Part shown: positions 8,680-15,794 of the stretch, in pieces
Layout: the number at the start of each line of letters is the position of its first letter
Numbering within the stretch: position 1 is the first letter of the stretch
NCBI GenBank assembly: GCA_964015995.1
Contig: CAXHFH010000006.1
Span: 1 to 40,411, forward strand
DNA length: 40,411 nucleotides
Reading direction: 5' to 3'
Source of the DNA: UBA1672 sp964015995
GTDB lineage: Bacteria > Pseudomonadota > Alphaproteobacteria > Micavibrionales > Micavibrionaceae
Notes under the pieces: model-generated
The model's database searches: none
What the model was told of the DNA's origin: nothing
What the model saw: the letters and a program-made list of their open reading frames with translations, nothing else
Program-made: the position numbers and the translations under genes

Positions 8680-9488
8680 GCTGCTTTCACTTTTTGACTT
8701 TTTAATGAAAGAAAAAACTCTTGTTCTTTTGGACTTAGATTGAGGTCATGGATGTTGTTAATTGCCTTTATTCCATAATCTAAAATTCTACCATTTGTGT
8801 CTGCAGGAAATTTATCGCGTATTCTTTCTAGATAACCCGTTTCTCTAATCCCAAGCACTTTATTTTCGCAACATTGAAAGATAGAACTAGCAACAGCATC
8901 TGAAATTTTAAGAAGCGGTTCTTCGTTTTTTGTTTTAGCACTTATTGATTCAGGGTTTATACTTTTTAAAAAATGAGAATCACCCTCATGTGGTTCTAAA
9001 GCAATATTGCGGATATATTTCTTCATCCATCCGTACTCTACACCTTCTTTGTGTTCAAATATCACTTTGTGACAATCTGGTGAAATACCATATTGATTTA
9101 AAAATTTTCCTATTTTTTCTAATAGGTAATGTGCGTTTTTATTATAAAATAATTTGCTATCATTTTTACCTTGTATTCGTTTTCCATAGTTTTTCCTTAC
9201 TAGGGATTCTTTGTTACAAATTGTACCAAAACATATAATTGGTAGTGTATTAAGATTTTCGCAAACAAAAACTCTTTGTTTGTGGTTTAGGTTTTTGAAA
9301 TGTAACGATTTTTTGTTAATTTTGTTTTCGCATTCAAGGATAGTGTCCGCAATTTTATTGTAGTCATTATCTCTAATTAGAAAACCACCTAAAGAAAACC
9401 AAGGGGTTGCGCCACGTGTGTCTTCTAGGGTTCTGATTTTTCGTATTCCATCATCTCCGCTTTCATCAATATATGTTGTGTAGGTCAT
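8676..9488 (-). CDS. DUF3800 domain protein, AT-rich, probably acquired
   Basis: 270 residues beginning MTYTTYIDESGDDG; the YIDESGD opening is the hallmark of DUF3800, whose fold resembles RNase H with the early Asp/Glu as likely metal ligands. A later acidic residue in SDAVASSIFQ (KISDAVA) is also typical of the family (the second D motif). DUF3800 genes are frequent on prophages, plasmids and in defence neighbourhoods; the biochemical function is not settled. Codon use is strikingly AT-rich (AAA, TTT, ATT dominate) compared with thiC beside it, indicating horizontal transfer. An AGGA motif lies 7 bases before the start. No transposase, integrase or toxin partner is adjacent. Confidence 0.85.
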   Translation of the reverse strand: MTYTTYIDESGDDGIRKIRTLEDTRGATPWFSLGGFLIRDNDYNKIADTILECENKINKKSLHFKNLNHKQRVFVCENLNTLPIICFGTICNKESLVRKNYGKRIQGKNDSKLFYNKNAHYLLEKIGKFLNQYGISPDCHKVIFEHKEGVEYGWMKKYIRNIALEPHEGDSHFLKSINPESISAKTKNEEPLLKISDAVASSIFQCCENKVLGIRETGYLERIRDKFPADTNGRILDYGIKAINNIHDLNLSPKEQEFFLSLKSQKVKAA

Positions 9489-9822
9489 TAATTATCCTAG
9501 GTTATGAAATGTAGAAACAGTATATATTTTCACAATAGTTTCCCACAGTGTTTACTGATAAACGACTTGTGAATAGCGGGGGTAACGTTTGGTGTTTTAT
9601 CACTAAATGATTATACTCTGGTCTGCCGAATTCCAGAACATATGACAAATTCTGTCATGTCTCACCTTTTAAATATTATGACATTTTGCTTTGCACATAT
9701 TTTTATCACAACAAGTCTAAAGAAGATGGCGTGAAATGGATGATGGAAAATCGGGCCAGATTCGATTTTGAGGCGGCAAAATAAGGCCCGAATTTACGAT
9801 ATTCAGGCCCGAAATTTGGGGC
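9489..9822. other. Intergenic region with a palindrome and short repeats
   Basis: 334 bases without a convincing gene. It holds the ribosome-binding site and promoter of the DUF3800 gene at its left end, an inverted repeat ATGACA-AATTC-TGTCAT at 9642-9658, about 155 bases upstream of that gene, with a further ATGACA at about 9679, and two copies of AGGCCCGAA about 30 bases apart near 9784-9815 just past the stop of the TerB-like gene. None of these is a canonical terminator. Confidence 0.5.
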
Positions 9823-10437
9823 TTAATCGATCTTTTTGACCTTTTGCTTTTTCATAAAATTACGCTGAATCTTATCAACTTGCTTGAGCGACATGCCGAT
9901 GCCTAAGCGAATATCATCGAGCATAATCCACTCATCTTCATCCATATCGCCATCGGCGGTGAGGATAAATAAGGACGCAATCACGAGCTTTTCCTTCAAA
10001 TCATTATCCAATGACGGCGCAACATTTTTCAGCTCATTTTCAATGTTAATGCCGTATTGCTGCATCTCTGCGGCGGTGTCACGGATGGTTTCCTCCGCGA
10101 TCTCTGCGCCTGTTAAATGCTTGTAAATTTTGGCAATTTGCGCGACCTCATTATCATCCAGATAATCATCGGCAATCGATATCGCAAGCATACAGCGGAT
10201 GAGGCCAATGGAGAATGCTGCGCTATCTGCGTTGTGGATACCGCTTTGGGGGATGACGGCCTTCCCCGCGAGAGTCAGGAAGCCAAGCCCCATCAAAACC
10301 AAACCGAGCAGGGCAGAGCCCGCGCCAACGGCAAACACGTTCGGATCCGGCACAACCTTAAGCGTGTAAGCACCAATGGCAAGCATCCCTAAAACAAACA
10401 GGAACGTGCCTGTGCCTAAAACTTTTGTGCTGATCAT
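9823..10437 (-). CDS. TerB-like domain protein with two membrane helices
   Basis: 204 residues. Two hydrophobic helices at about 7-27 and 34-58 are followed by a cytoplasmic helical domain. In that domain two acidic stretches, SIADDYLDDNEVAQIAKIY and LTADGDMDEDEWIMLDDI, match the two metal-binding repeats of the TerB/DjlA N-terminal fold. TerB proteins bind calcium-like ions and occur in tellurite/phage resistance operons, but a single membrane-anchored TerB is also common alone. No other ter genes are visible. GAGGGG ten bases upstream supports the start. The role is unknown. Confidence 0.75.
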   Translation of the reverse strand: MISTKVLGTGTFLFVLGMLAIGAYTLKVVPDPNVFAVGAGSALLGLVLMGLGFLTLAGKAVIPQSGIHNADSAAFSIGLIRCMLAISIADDYLDDNEVAQIAKIYKHLTGAEIAEETIRDTAAEMQQYGINIENELKNVAPSLDNDLKEKLVIASLFILTADGDMDEDEWIMLDDIRLGIGMSLKQVDKIQRNFMKKQKVKKID

Positions 10438-10532
10438 AACGATTTCCCCTCAATTTGACCTTCCCCTACGATAGCAGGGAAGGGTCTGTTTTCAAAGGGT
10501 TATTTGCTTGCGTGACGAGGGTGTTCTTGAAA

Positions 10533-11273
10533 TTACAGTACGTCCAGCATCTCTGCGACCAATGGATGGCGCACGATGTCTCTTTGCTCAAGCTTGCAGA
10601 CGGCGACGTTCTTTAATGCCCCCAAACGCTCGCTGATCTGTGCGAGACCTGACACGCCCTCTAGTAAATCAGATTGGTCGGGATCACCTGTGACCACCAT
10701 CGTTGAATGCCAACCAAGGCGCGAGAGGATCATCTTCAACTGGCCGTAGGTACAGTTCTGTGCCTCATCAATTACCACGAAGGCGTTGTTGAGCGTCCGA
10801 CCACGCATAAAGCCGATGGGCGCGATTTCAATCGTGCCATCTTCAAGGAACTGCCGCACCTTCTTGCCGCCCATGCGATCCCCGAGGGAATCGTATAAAG
10901 GGCGTAAATACGGCGCCATTTTTTCCTGCATATCACCGGGCAGGAATCCAAGTGACTCGCCGGCTTCCATAGCGGGGCGGGAGAGGATAATGCGTTCTAT
11001 CTCGCCTTTTTCCAGCGCCTCAACGGCAGAGGCAATGGCAAGATAGGTTTTCCCCGTTCCGGCAGGCCCTATGGCCATGGTCAGGCTGTAATCCTTAATG
11101 GATTGCATCAAGATTTCCTGCCCCTTTGAGCGCGGTTTTATGTTTTTGACGTATTTTTGATCTCTGCGACCGTCTATTTCACTGTCTAACGGGTGCCAGC
11201 CGTCGCTTTTGAAAGATGGGTGTACAACATTTTCTTTGTGGGAATTACGTGATTTACGGGATTTTTTAGCCAT
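10533..11273 (-). CDS. PhoH family ATPase
   Basis: 246 residues. The Walker A motif is G69-PAGTGKT-76 and Walker B is FVVIDEAQN at 165-173; RGRTLNNAF and MVVTGDPDQSDLL are further PhoH signatures. PhoH-like proteins are RNA-associated P-loop ATPases, some of them helicases with ribonuclease partners. The protein is shorter than the cellular PhoH found next to ybeY and starts with a basic tail of about 45 residues in place of the usual N-terminal domain, resembling stand-alone or phage-type PhoH. AGGAGG lies 10 bases upstream of the start. It is monocistronic here, with the TerB-like gene following on the same strand about 95 bases later. Confidence 0.9.
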   Translation of the reverse strand: MAKKSRKSRNSHKENVVHPSFKSDGWHPLDSEIDGRRDQKYVKNIKPRSKGQEILMQSIKDYSLTMAIGPAGTGKTYLAIASAVEALEKGEIERIILSRPAMEAGESLGFLPGDMQEKMAPYLRPLYDSLGDRMGGKKVRQFLEDGTIEIAPIGFMRGRTLNNAFVVIDEAQNCTYGQLKMILSRLGWHSTMVVTGDPDQSDLLEGVSGLAQISERLGALKNVAVCKLEQRDIVRHPLVAEMLDVL

Positions 11274-11479
11274 GATGAATAGTCCTCCTAGGACAGGCGG
11301 GTTGTGAAATACGTATAAGAATAGTGATGTATTGGAGTGTTTTGTGATCTCTTACTGATCCGGCTGGACCGTAGGTTTAGTAGTACATAAAAAGAAAAAC
11401 TTAAGATAACCACGTTCACATAATACCAAAAATTCGATGATCTACCTACTGCAAAGCATAAAAAGTACGATTTTGTTGT

Positions 11480-11508
11480 GCAGTATTTTGCAAAAGGCGC
11501 AAAACTGC
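11480..11508. repeat. Interrupted inverted repeat upstream of a secreted-protein gene
   Basis: GCAG-TA-TTTTGC pairs with GCAAAA-CTGC across a 7-base loop, giving 10 base pairs with a two-base bulge. The outer edges also form a direct repeat, TGCAGTAT at 11479-11486 and 11506-11513. It ends 41 bases before the start of the gene at 11550, a position suited to an operator or a 5'-leader hairpin. No T-run follows, so it is not a normal terminator. Confidence 0.5.
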
Positions 11509-11549
11509 AGTATGATTAATGGGTAATTTGATTGAAGGTTTGTAAGAAG

Positions 11550-11951
11550 ATGACAACACGTTTTTTAAGACAGCACGCATTCTTTTTTGTATTGGGAGTG
11601 GCCGTTATGGGCATGGCTTTTACAGGGTCACCTGCGCTGGCGGATGATGCAGGAAAATCTGCTGAATGTACAAACAGCCATTTAAGGGATATCAAAACAT
11701 TTAACAGCAAAGCCAAAGGCAAATTGAAAGATTATGACGAATTGGTCGCGCGCGCGCCTGATATGACAACGGTAAGAGACGCAAAGGAATTTACAGAAGA
11801 TACCCAAAGAATTATCGCCTTTTTCCGATCTGACGAGTTTTCTGCGATGGAGGCTGTGTATGAAATGTGCGGTATGGTAATCCCCAGACCTGTTGCAAAA
11901 CAAAGCTTTTGGATCCCCGAAGATCAGCGCATTCATTATAGCGGTCTGTAA
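11550..11951 (+). CDS. Small secreted protein, function unknown
   Basis: 133 residues starting MTTRFLRQHAFFFVLG, a signal peptide with a likely cut after SPALA. The mature protein is about 100 residues with two cysteines (AECTN and EMCGM) that could form one disulfide, a Lys-rich helix, and an aromatic C terminus (QSFWIPEDQRIHYSGL). An alternative TTG start at 11532 would add six residues; the ATG has GAAGG 11 bases upstream and is preferred. I recognise no family. The interrupted inverted repeat just upstream may control it. Confidence 0.65.
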   Translation: MTTRFLRQHAFFFVLGVAVMGMAFTGSPALADDAGKSAECTNSHLRDIKTFNSKAKGKLKDYDELVARAPDMTTVRDAKEFTEDTQRIIAFFRSDEFSAMEAVYEMCGMVIPRPVAKQSFWIPEDQRIHYSGL

Positions 11952-12034
11952 TTTACTCCCACTGCAATATTTTGATTTCTAAAGATTTTATCAGCCCTGA
12001 GCGTTGCGTTTTTTCCAAAATGTATGTAGCGTGA

Positions 12035-12056
12035 CCACCTTATTTATTAAAGGTGG
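12035..12056 (+). promoter_or_regulatory. Hairpin sequestering the threonine ammonia-lyase ribosome-binding site
   Basis: CCACCTT at 12035-12041 and AAGGTGG at 12050-12056 form a perfect 7-bp stem around the AU-only loop ATTTATTA. The 3' arm is the Shine-Dalgarno sequence of the ATG at 12062. Folded, the site is hidden, so translation should depend on melting or on a factor. The structure is seen directly; regulation is inferred. Confidence 0.7.
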
Positions 12057-12061
12057 ATCAA

Positions 12062-13273
12062 ATGCCCGTTACATTCGAAGATGTGTTGCACGCTCATGAC
12101 AAAATTAAGGATTCCGTTATTCGGACGCCGACGATTAAGGCGACGCGTTTGTCTTTGCATTTGGGTATTGACCTGTATCTGAAGCTTGAAAATCTACAGC
12201 ATACATCGGCGTTTAAGGCGCGCGGCGCGCTTAATAAGCTTCTGACTTTAAACGAAGATCAACGTAAAAAAGGTGTGATCGCCTGTAGCGCCGGAAACCA
12301 TGCGCAGGGCGTTGCGTATAACGCGACACGTCTGGGCATTCCTTCTACGATTGTTATGCCCAACGGCACACCGTTTAACAAAATAAAACGTACCGAAGAT
12401 TTTGGTGCGACCGTGGTTTTATTTGGGAATAATTTCGAAGAATCCGTTGGTGAAACGCTGCGTTTGGCGAAAGAACAAGATTTAACATTTATACACCCGT
12501 TCGATGATGAGGCCGTAGTTGCGGGGCAGGGGACGCTTGGCCTTGAGATGATGGAACAAGTACCTGATTTGGATGTGATTGTCGTACCAATTGGTGGTGG
12601 TGGTTTGATTGCAGGTGTTGCGACAGCCGTCAAAGGGATTAAACCTGAGATAGAAGTGATCGGCGCGCAGGCCGAAAATTTTGACGCTGTTTTGGCGATG
12701 AGCGAGGGGCGCGCCTTTATAGGTGGAGAGGCCACACTGGCCGAGGGTATCGCGGTGAAAGCTCCATCGAAAAATGATTTTAAAATTATAGATAAGCTGG
12801 TCGATAAAATATATTCCGCCAGTGAAACAGAAATAGAAGAAGCGATTTTTGATCTTCTCAGTGACGAAAAACTCGTGGCCGAAGGTGCGCCTGGGGCGGC
12901 TCTTGCTGTGATTAAAAAGAATTTGGAACAGTTCAAAGGCAAGAAGGTCGGTATGGTTTTATGCGGCGGGAATATCGACTCGCGCATGCTCTCCACGCTT
13001 ATCTTACGCGGCCTTGTACGTGATGGCCGCATAACGCGCCTGACATTCGAAATTGATGATACACCGGGGCAGCTTTCTGATATCTCTCGCATCATCGGGG
13101 AGTCGGGTGCAAACGTGGTTGAGGTTATTCACCAACGCATGATGCAGACCGTATCCTTGAAGAAGGCAGAACTTGAGGTCGTGATCGAGGCGCGTGATAA
13201 ACTGCACGTGAAGGACATCATTCAAACATTGAAGGATGCAGGCTTTAAGGTTTCCGCATCTCGTGACGTGTAG
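12062..13273 (+). CDS. ilvA: Threonine ammonia-lyase with ACT domain
   Basis: 403 residues. This PLP enzyme deaminates threonine to 2-oxobutyrate, the first step to isoleucine. The PLP lysine is K52 in TSAFKARGAL, the phosphate-binding glycine loop is PIGGGGLIAG near residue 180, and CSAGNHAQGVA is also typical. The C-terminal 80 residues (RLTFEIDDTPGQLSDISRIIGESGANV...) are one ACT domain, so the length fits the roughly 400-residue single-ACT class and not the 510-residue E. coli IlvA with two ACT-like repeats. A catabolic TdcB-like role is possible. The ATG at 12062 is preferred over the GTG at 12053, which would fall within the ribosome-binding site itself. Confidence 0.93.
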   Translation: MPVTFEDVLHAHDKIKDSVIRTPTIKATRLSLHLGIDLYLKLENLQHTSAFKARGALNKLLTLNEDQRKKGVIACSAGNHAQGVAYNATRLGIPSTIVMPNGTPFNKIKRTEDFGATVVLFGNNFEESVGETLRLAKEQDLTFIHPFDDEAVVAGQGTLGLEMMEQVPDLDVIVVPIGGGGLIAGVATAVKGIKPEIEVIGAQAENFDAVLAMSEGRAFIGGEATLAEGIAVKAPSKNDFKIIDKLVDKIYSASETEIEEAIFDLLSDEKLVAEGAPGAALAVIKKNLEQFKGKKVGMVLCGGNIDSRMLSTLILRGLVRDGRITRLTFEIDDTPGQLSDISRIIGESGANVVEVIHQRMMQTVSLKKAELEVVIEARDKLHVKDIIQTLKDAGFKVSASRDV

Positions 13274-13338
13274 CAGCATTCCTTGCATCCATTCATTGAC
13301 TGATCTAATGTTATCGAAAATAAATTAGATTTTAGGCA

Positions 13339-14493
13339 ATGGTTTTAGATCGACAAAAATATGATGGCGCGTATAGGGGCGATGACCCTGCGATTACGGC
13401 TGCTTTGGAGCGTGTAAATCCGATTACGTTGGAAGACGCAGATTGGGCGGAAGGTGCAGAGTATGGCGTGATTGATGGATTTATCGCTGTGGTCGACGGG
13501 CGCGATGATTTAAAAGGCGCACTGCAACAGGCGCGCGAGCTGATACAACGCTCTGAGTTTGAGGCGGTCACAGTGGTGCGTGAATCTACTACGCTTGATA
13601 AAACAGAAGATAAAATTGGTAATTTGTTCTGGAACGCGGCTTTCGGTCAGCAAGGTTTTGTCAGGCATGATAAAACTGTGGGCATAAGGCCCGCGCAGCA
13701 AGGCACGATTTTAATTGATCCTGAACATAATAATTTTTATCTGAAGACGCCTGAATCTGCCTTTAGTGCAATGAACACATTGCGCGGTTTGGTTGGTAAA
13801 GAGGCCGCGGATTTCAAGTTTAAAAAATCTGGTCTATTGAGTGGCGGTCCGGATTTAGGAAAAGACTTTAAAACAATATTCGGCACGGCGGGAGAGGTTT
13901 TTCCTGAATATATGTCGGTCTATCTTTCAAGCGGCGCATCGACAAGTGAGCCGGGCGTTATGCATTTTGATTCAGGGTATGCGGTGCAGGAAATTGCAAC
14001 ACACGGTCCTGTGCAAAACCGAAGTTACAGTCAGTTGCCACGCAAATTTATTGATGCCGCAAACGAGCGCGAGTTTGAACCCTTGCCGGGGAATGTCACT
14101 ATTACGGCCTCAATTGCAGGCGGTGGCTCGATTGTTCGTAAGACTGAACCTGCGCGCTATGCGGAGTATAAGAAACACGAGGCAGAGAATAGTCTGATTG
14201 ATAATAAGGCGTATTTCCAAGATGGGGATACGGCCGGATATCAGGCGCAAGATGGTGATATCATGATTATGCGCAATGACGGGTGGCCGGATGATGAGCA
14301 CGGTAACGCGTGCCTGCCGTCTGATCATTGTTCAACTATTATCAACGCGTACGGCAATCACGGTAATCATTTGGGGCGCGTCGTTGGGCTGATGTCGTCG
14401 CAGGTTTGTTACATGTCGCCGCAAGTGCGCGAACATATGGGGATGAGTCGCATGCCTGCACCCGAGGAATATGAGGTGCCCGAGCAGGTTTAG
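13339..14493 (+). CDS. Unrecognised protein with an HxD...H...R pattern (possible 2-oxoglutarate/Fe(II) dioxygenase-like fold)
   Basis: 384 residues, cytoplasmic, no signal peptide. I do not recognise the family with confidence. The sequence VMHFDSGYAV places H209-x-D211 at the end of a strand. About 120 residues later SDHCSTI gives H330, and HLGRVVGLMSS gives R347 on what looks like the last strand. This spacing and the phrase DGDIMIMRNDGWP just before the second His resemble the HxD...H metal triad and 2-oxoglutarate-binding Arg of double-stranded beta-helix oxygenases. The first 190 residues hold no motif I can name. It follows the threonine ammonia-lyase by 65 bases on the same strand and overlaps the convergent rhodanese gene by four bases (TTAG). 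Confidence 0.6.
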   Translation: MVLDRQKYDGAYRGDDPAITAALERVNPITLEDADWAEGAEYGVIDGFIAVVDGRDDLKGALQQARELIQRSEFEAVTVVRESTTLDKTEDKIGNLFWNAAFGQQGFVRHDKTVGIRPAQQGTILIDPEHNNFYLKTPESAFSAMNTLRGLVGKEAADFKFKKSGLLSGGPDLGKDFKTIFGTAGEVFPEYMSVYLSSGASTSEPGVMHFDSGYAVQEIATHGPVQNRSYSQLPRKFIDAANEREFEPLPGNVTITASIAGGGSIVRKTEPARYAEYKKHEAENSLIDNKAYFQDGDTAGYQAQDGDIMIMRNDGWPDDEHGNACLPSDHCSTIINAYGNHGNHLGRVVGLMSSQVCYMSPQVREHMGMSRMPAPEEYEVPEQV

Positions 14494-15011
14494 GCCTTAT
14501 TCCATGGCATTTTGTTGAGTAAAAGCGCAAGGCCACACCACCCTGTAAACCCCGCCACCGCGAGAGCAAAGGCGAAAAGTCCTGCGAGGGCGAACATAAA
14601 AGTCAGTCCCCAAAATCCAAGGAATATAAGAAACGCAATAAGCGACCCCATAATCATTTGAACCTGTCGGAAAATAGAAAATTTTGGTTCTTTGTTTCCA
14701 ATGACAGGTAGACCTGAATCTTCCCAAGCCGTAAGACCACCTTCGATATTGAAAATGTCATGTTTGAGGTTACCATGGATGATGCCGCAGGCTTGCTCTC
14801 CGCGTTTGCCTGCAAGGCATTGCATGATAATTTTTTTATCGTGCGGAATGTCCATAAAGCGCATCATGTTAGAAACACTAGAAAGCGGGATAGAGTGTGC
14901 GTAGGGAATATGACGGATTTTAAATTCGTCGGGTTCGCGCACATCTATGAGAATTGCCTCACCTTGTGTCAGCATGTTGTGCGCATTTTTTGCGGAAATA
15001 TTCTGTGTCAT
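14490..15011 (-). CDS. Rhodanese domain protein with C-terminal membrane helices (YgaP-like)
   Basis: 173 residues. The N-terminal 105 residues are one rhodanese domain: LIDVREPDEFKIRHIPYAHSIPL and the active-site loop QC65LAGKRGEQA carry the sulfur-accepting cysteine, and NIEGGLTAWEDSGLPV closes the domain. Two hydrophobic helices follow (about 118-138 and 140-163), as in DUF2892/YgaP proteins, which hold the rhodanese at the inner membrane. Rhodaneses transfer sulfane sulfur between persulfides and acceptors such as cyanide, sulfite or thiols. AAGGAGG lies within the end of the upstream ArsR gene and only three bases separate the two genes, so they form an operon. Confidence 0.92.
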   Translation of the reverse strand: MTQNISAKNAHNMLTQGEAILIDVREPDEFKIRHIPYAHSIPLSSVSNMMRFMDIPHDKKIIMQCLAGKRGEQACGIIHGNLKHDIFNIEGGLTAWEDSGLPVIGNKEPKFSIFRQVQMIMGSLIAFLIFLGFWGLTFMFALAGLFAFALAVAGFTGWCGLALLLNKMPWNKA

Positions 15012-15014
15012 TGT

Positions 15015-15308
15015 TTAGTCCTCCTTACAAAAGGCTTCATAAAGTGTGCCCATAATTTCAAAAACATGCGGGTTGGAAATAGAGTAATAAAGCGTTCTGT
15101 GGTCACGACGGTAGGTCACGATATCTTCATCTTTAAGTTTATTCAGATGTTGTGACATAGAGGTTTGGGTGATACCTGTTGCCTCAATCAGCGCGGTGAC
15201 GTTTTTTTCCTCCTGTGACAGTTCGCACAAAATCATCAGACGATCTTTGTTCGCCAAGCCTTTCAGGAAGGAGGCGGCCAGTTCTGCTTTTTCTTTTATT
15301 TCCTTCAT
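15015..15308 (-). CDS. ArsR/SmtB-family repressor of BigR/SqrR type (probable persulfide sensor)
   Basis: 97 residues with a winged-helix fold: LANKDRLMILCELS, then the recognition helix QTSMSQHLNKLKDEDIV and the wing RRDHRTLYYSI. Only two cysteines are present, C28 in ILCELSQ and C94 in LYEAFC near the C terminus. Their 66-residue spacing equals that of the two redox cysteines of BigR/SqrR regulators, which form a tetrasulfide link with reactive sulfur and leave the operator. No arsenic- or zinc-type metal motif is seen. It is the first gene of an operon with a rhodanese, which fits sulfide or persulfide detoxification. A perfect AT-rich inverted repeat lies between it and the divergent AhpD-like gene. 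Confidence 0.88.
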   Translation of the reverse strand: MKEIKEKAELAASFLKGLANKDRLMILCELSQEEKNVTALIEATGITQTSMSQHLNKLKDEDIVTYRRDHRTLYYSISNPHVFEIMGTLYEAFCKED

Positions 15309-15321
15309 AAAAACCCCTTTA

Positions 15322-15361
15322 TTAATTTATAAATATATAATATCATAAAAATATAAATTAA
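15322..15361. promoter_or_regulatory. Divergent promoter region with AT-rich palindrome, candidate ArsR operator
   Basis: The arms TTAATTTATA (15322-15331) and TATAAATTAA (15352-15361) form a perfect 10-bp inverted repeat around a 20-base AT-only centre containing AAATATATAATAT. It lies in the 67-base gap between the divergent repressor and AhpD-like genes, so one bound dimer could control both directions. Known BigR-type operators are AT-rich palindromes; the pairing with this repressor is inferred. Confidence 0.7.
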
Positions 15362-15375
15362 CAAGGAAGAAGCTC

Positions 15376-15711
15376 ATGTCAAAAGATTACAAGCAAATTA
15401 CCAATGATATTTCCGAATATATTGCGGAACTTCGTAAGGAACAGCCTGAAGCCATGGCGGGGTTTTCTGCTTTGGCCAAGGGCGCAACAGATGATGGGGC
15501 GTTAGATAAGAAAACCAAAGAGTTCGTTGCGTTGGGGATTGGTATATCAACGCGCTGTGACGGGTGCATTGGCTTTCATGTGAAGACGCTTAAGAAATTA
15601 GGTGCGACACGCGCCGAAGTTGCCGAAGTCTTGGCGATGGGGGTGTATATGGGCGGTGGGCCATCACTTATGTATGCTGCCGATGCGCTCCGAGCTTATG
15701 ATCAGTTATAG
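15376..15711 (+). CDS. AhpD-like / carboxymuconolactone decarboxylase family protein
   Basis: 111 residues, all-helical. The signature CDGCIGFHVKTLKKLGATRAE contains the CxxC redox pair and the following His of AhpD-type alkylhydroperoxidases, and the C-terminal MGGGPSLMYAADAL fits the small one-domain members. These proteins reduce peroxides or other substrates through the CxxC pair; the lactone decarboxylase reaction of the family name does not apply to most of them. It is divergent from the persulfide-sensor operon and shares its control region, so a thiol-stress function is likely. AAGGAAG lies six bases before the start. Confidence 0.9.
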   Translation: MSKDYKQITNDISEYIAELRKEQPEAMAGFSALAKGATDDGALDKKTKEFVALGIGISTRCDGCIGFHVKTLKKLGATRAEVAEVLAMGVYMGGGPSLMYAADALRAYDQL

Positions 15712-15732
15712 CTGTTATATTGCCCTTAAGAA

Positions 15733-15766
15733 AAAGCCATCCCTTTGTCTCGAAAAGGATGGCTTT
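15733..15766. terminator. Bidirectional terminator between AhpD-like gene and nrdB
   Basis: AAAGCCATCC and GGATGGCTTT form a perfect 10-bp stem with a 14-base loop. A-rich sequence precedes and T-containing sequence follows, giving a strong U-run on the minus strand and a weaker one (TTTGGGTTTT) on the plus strand. It sits between two convergent stops and can serve both. Confidence 0.88.
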
Positions 15767-15794
15767 GGGTTTTACCTCTTGTGCAAAGGAAACT

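Noticed and set aside
12259..13095. A 278-codon open frame on the minus strand inside threonine ammonia-lyase
   Set aside because: It is a mirror frame of a clear PLP enzyme gene; its translation is rich in Ser/Pro and has no family resemblance.
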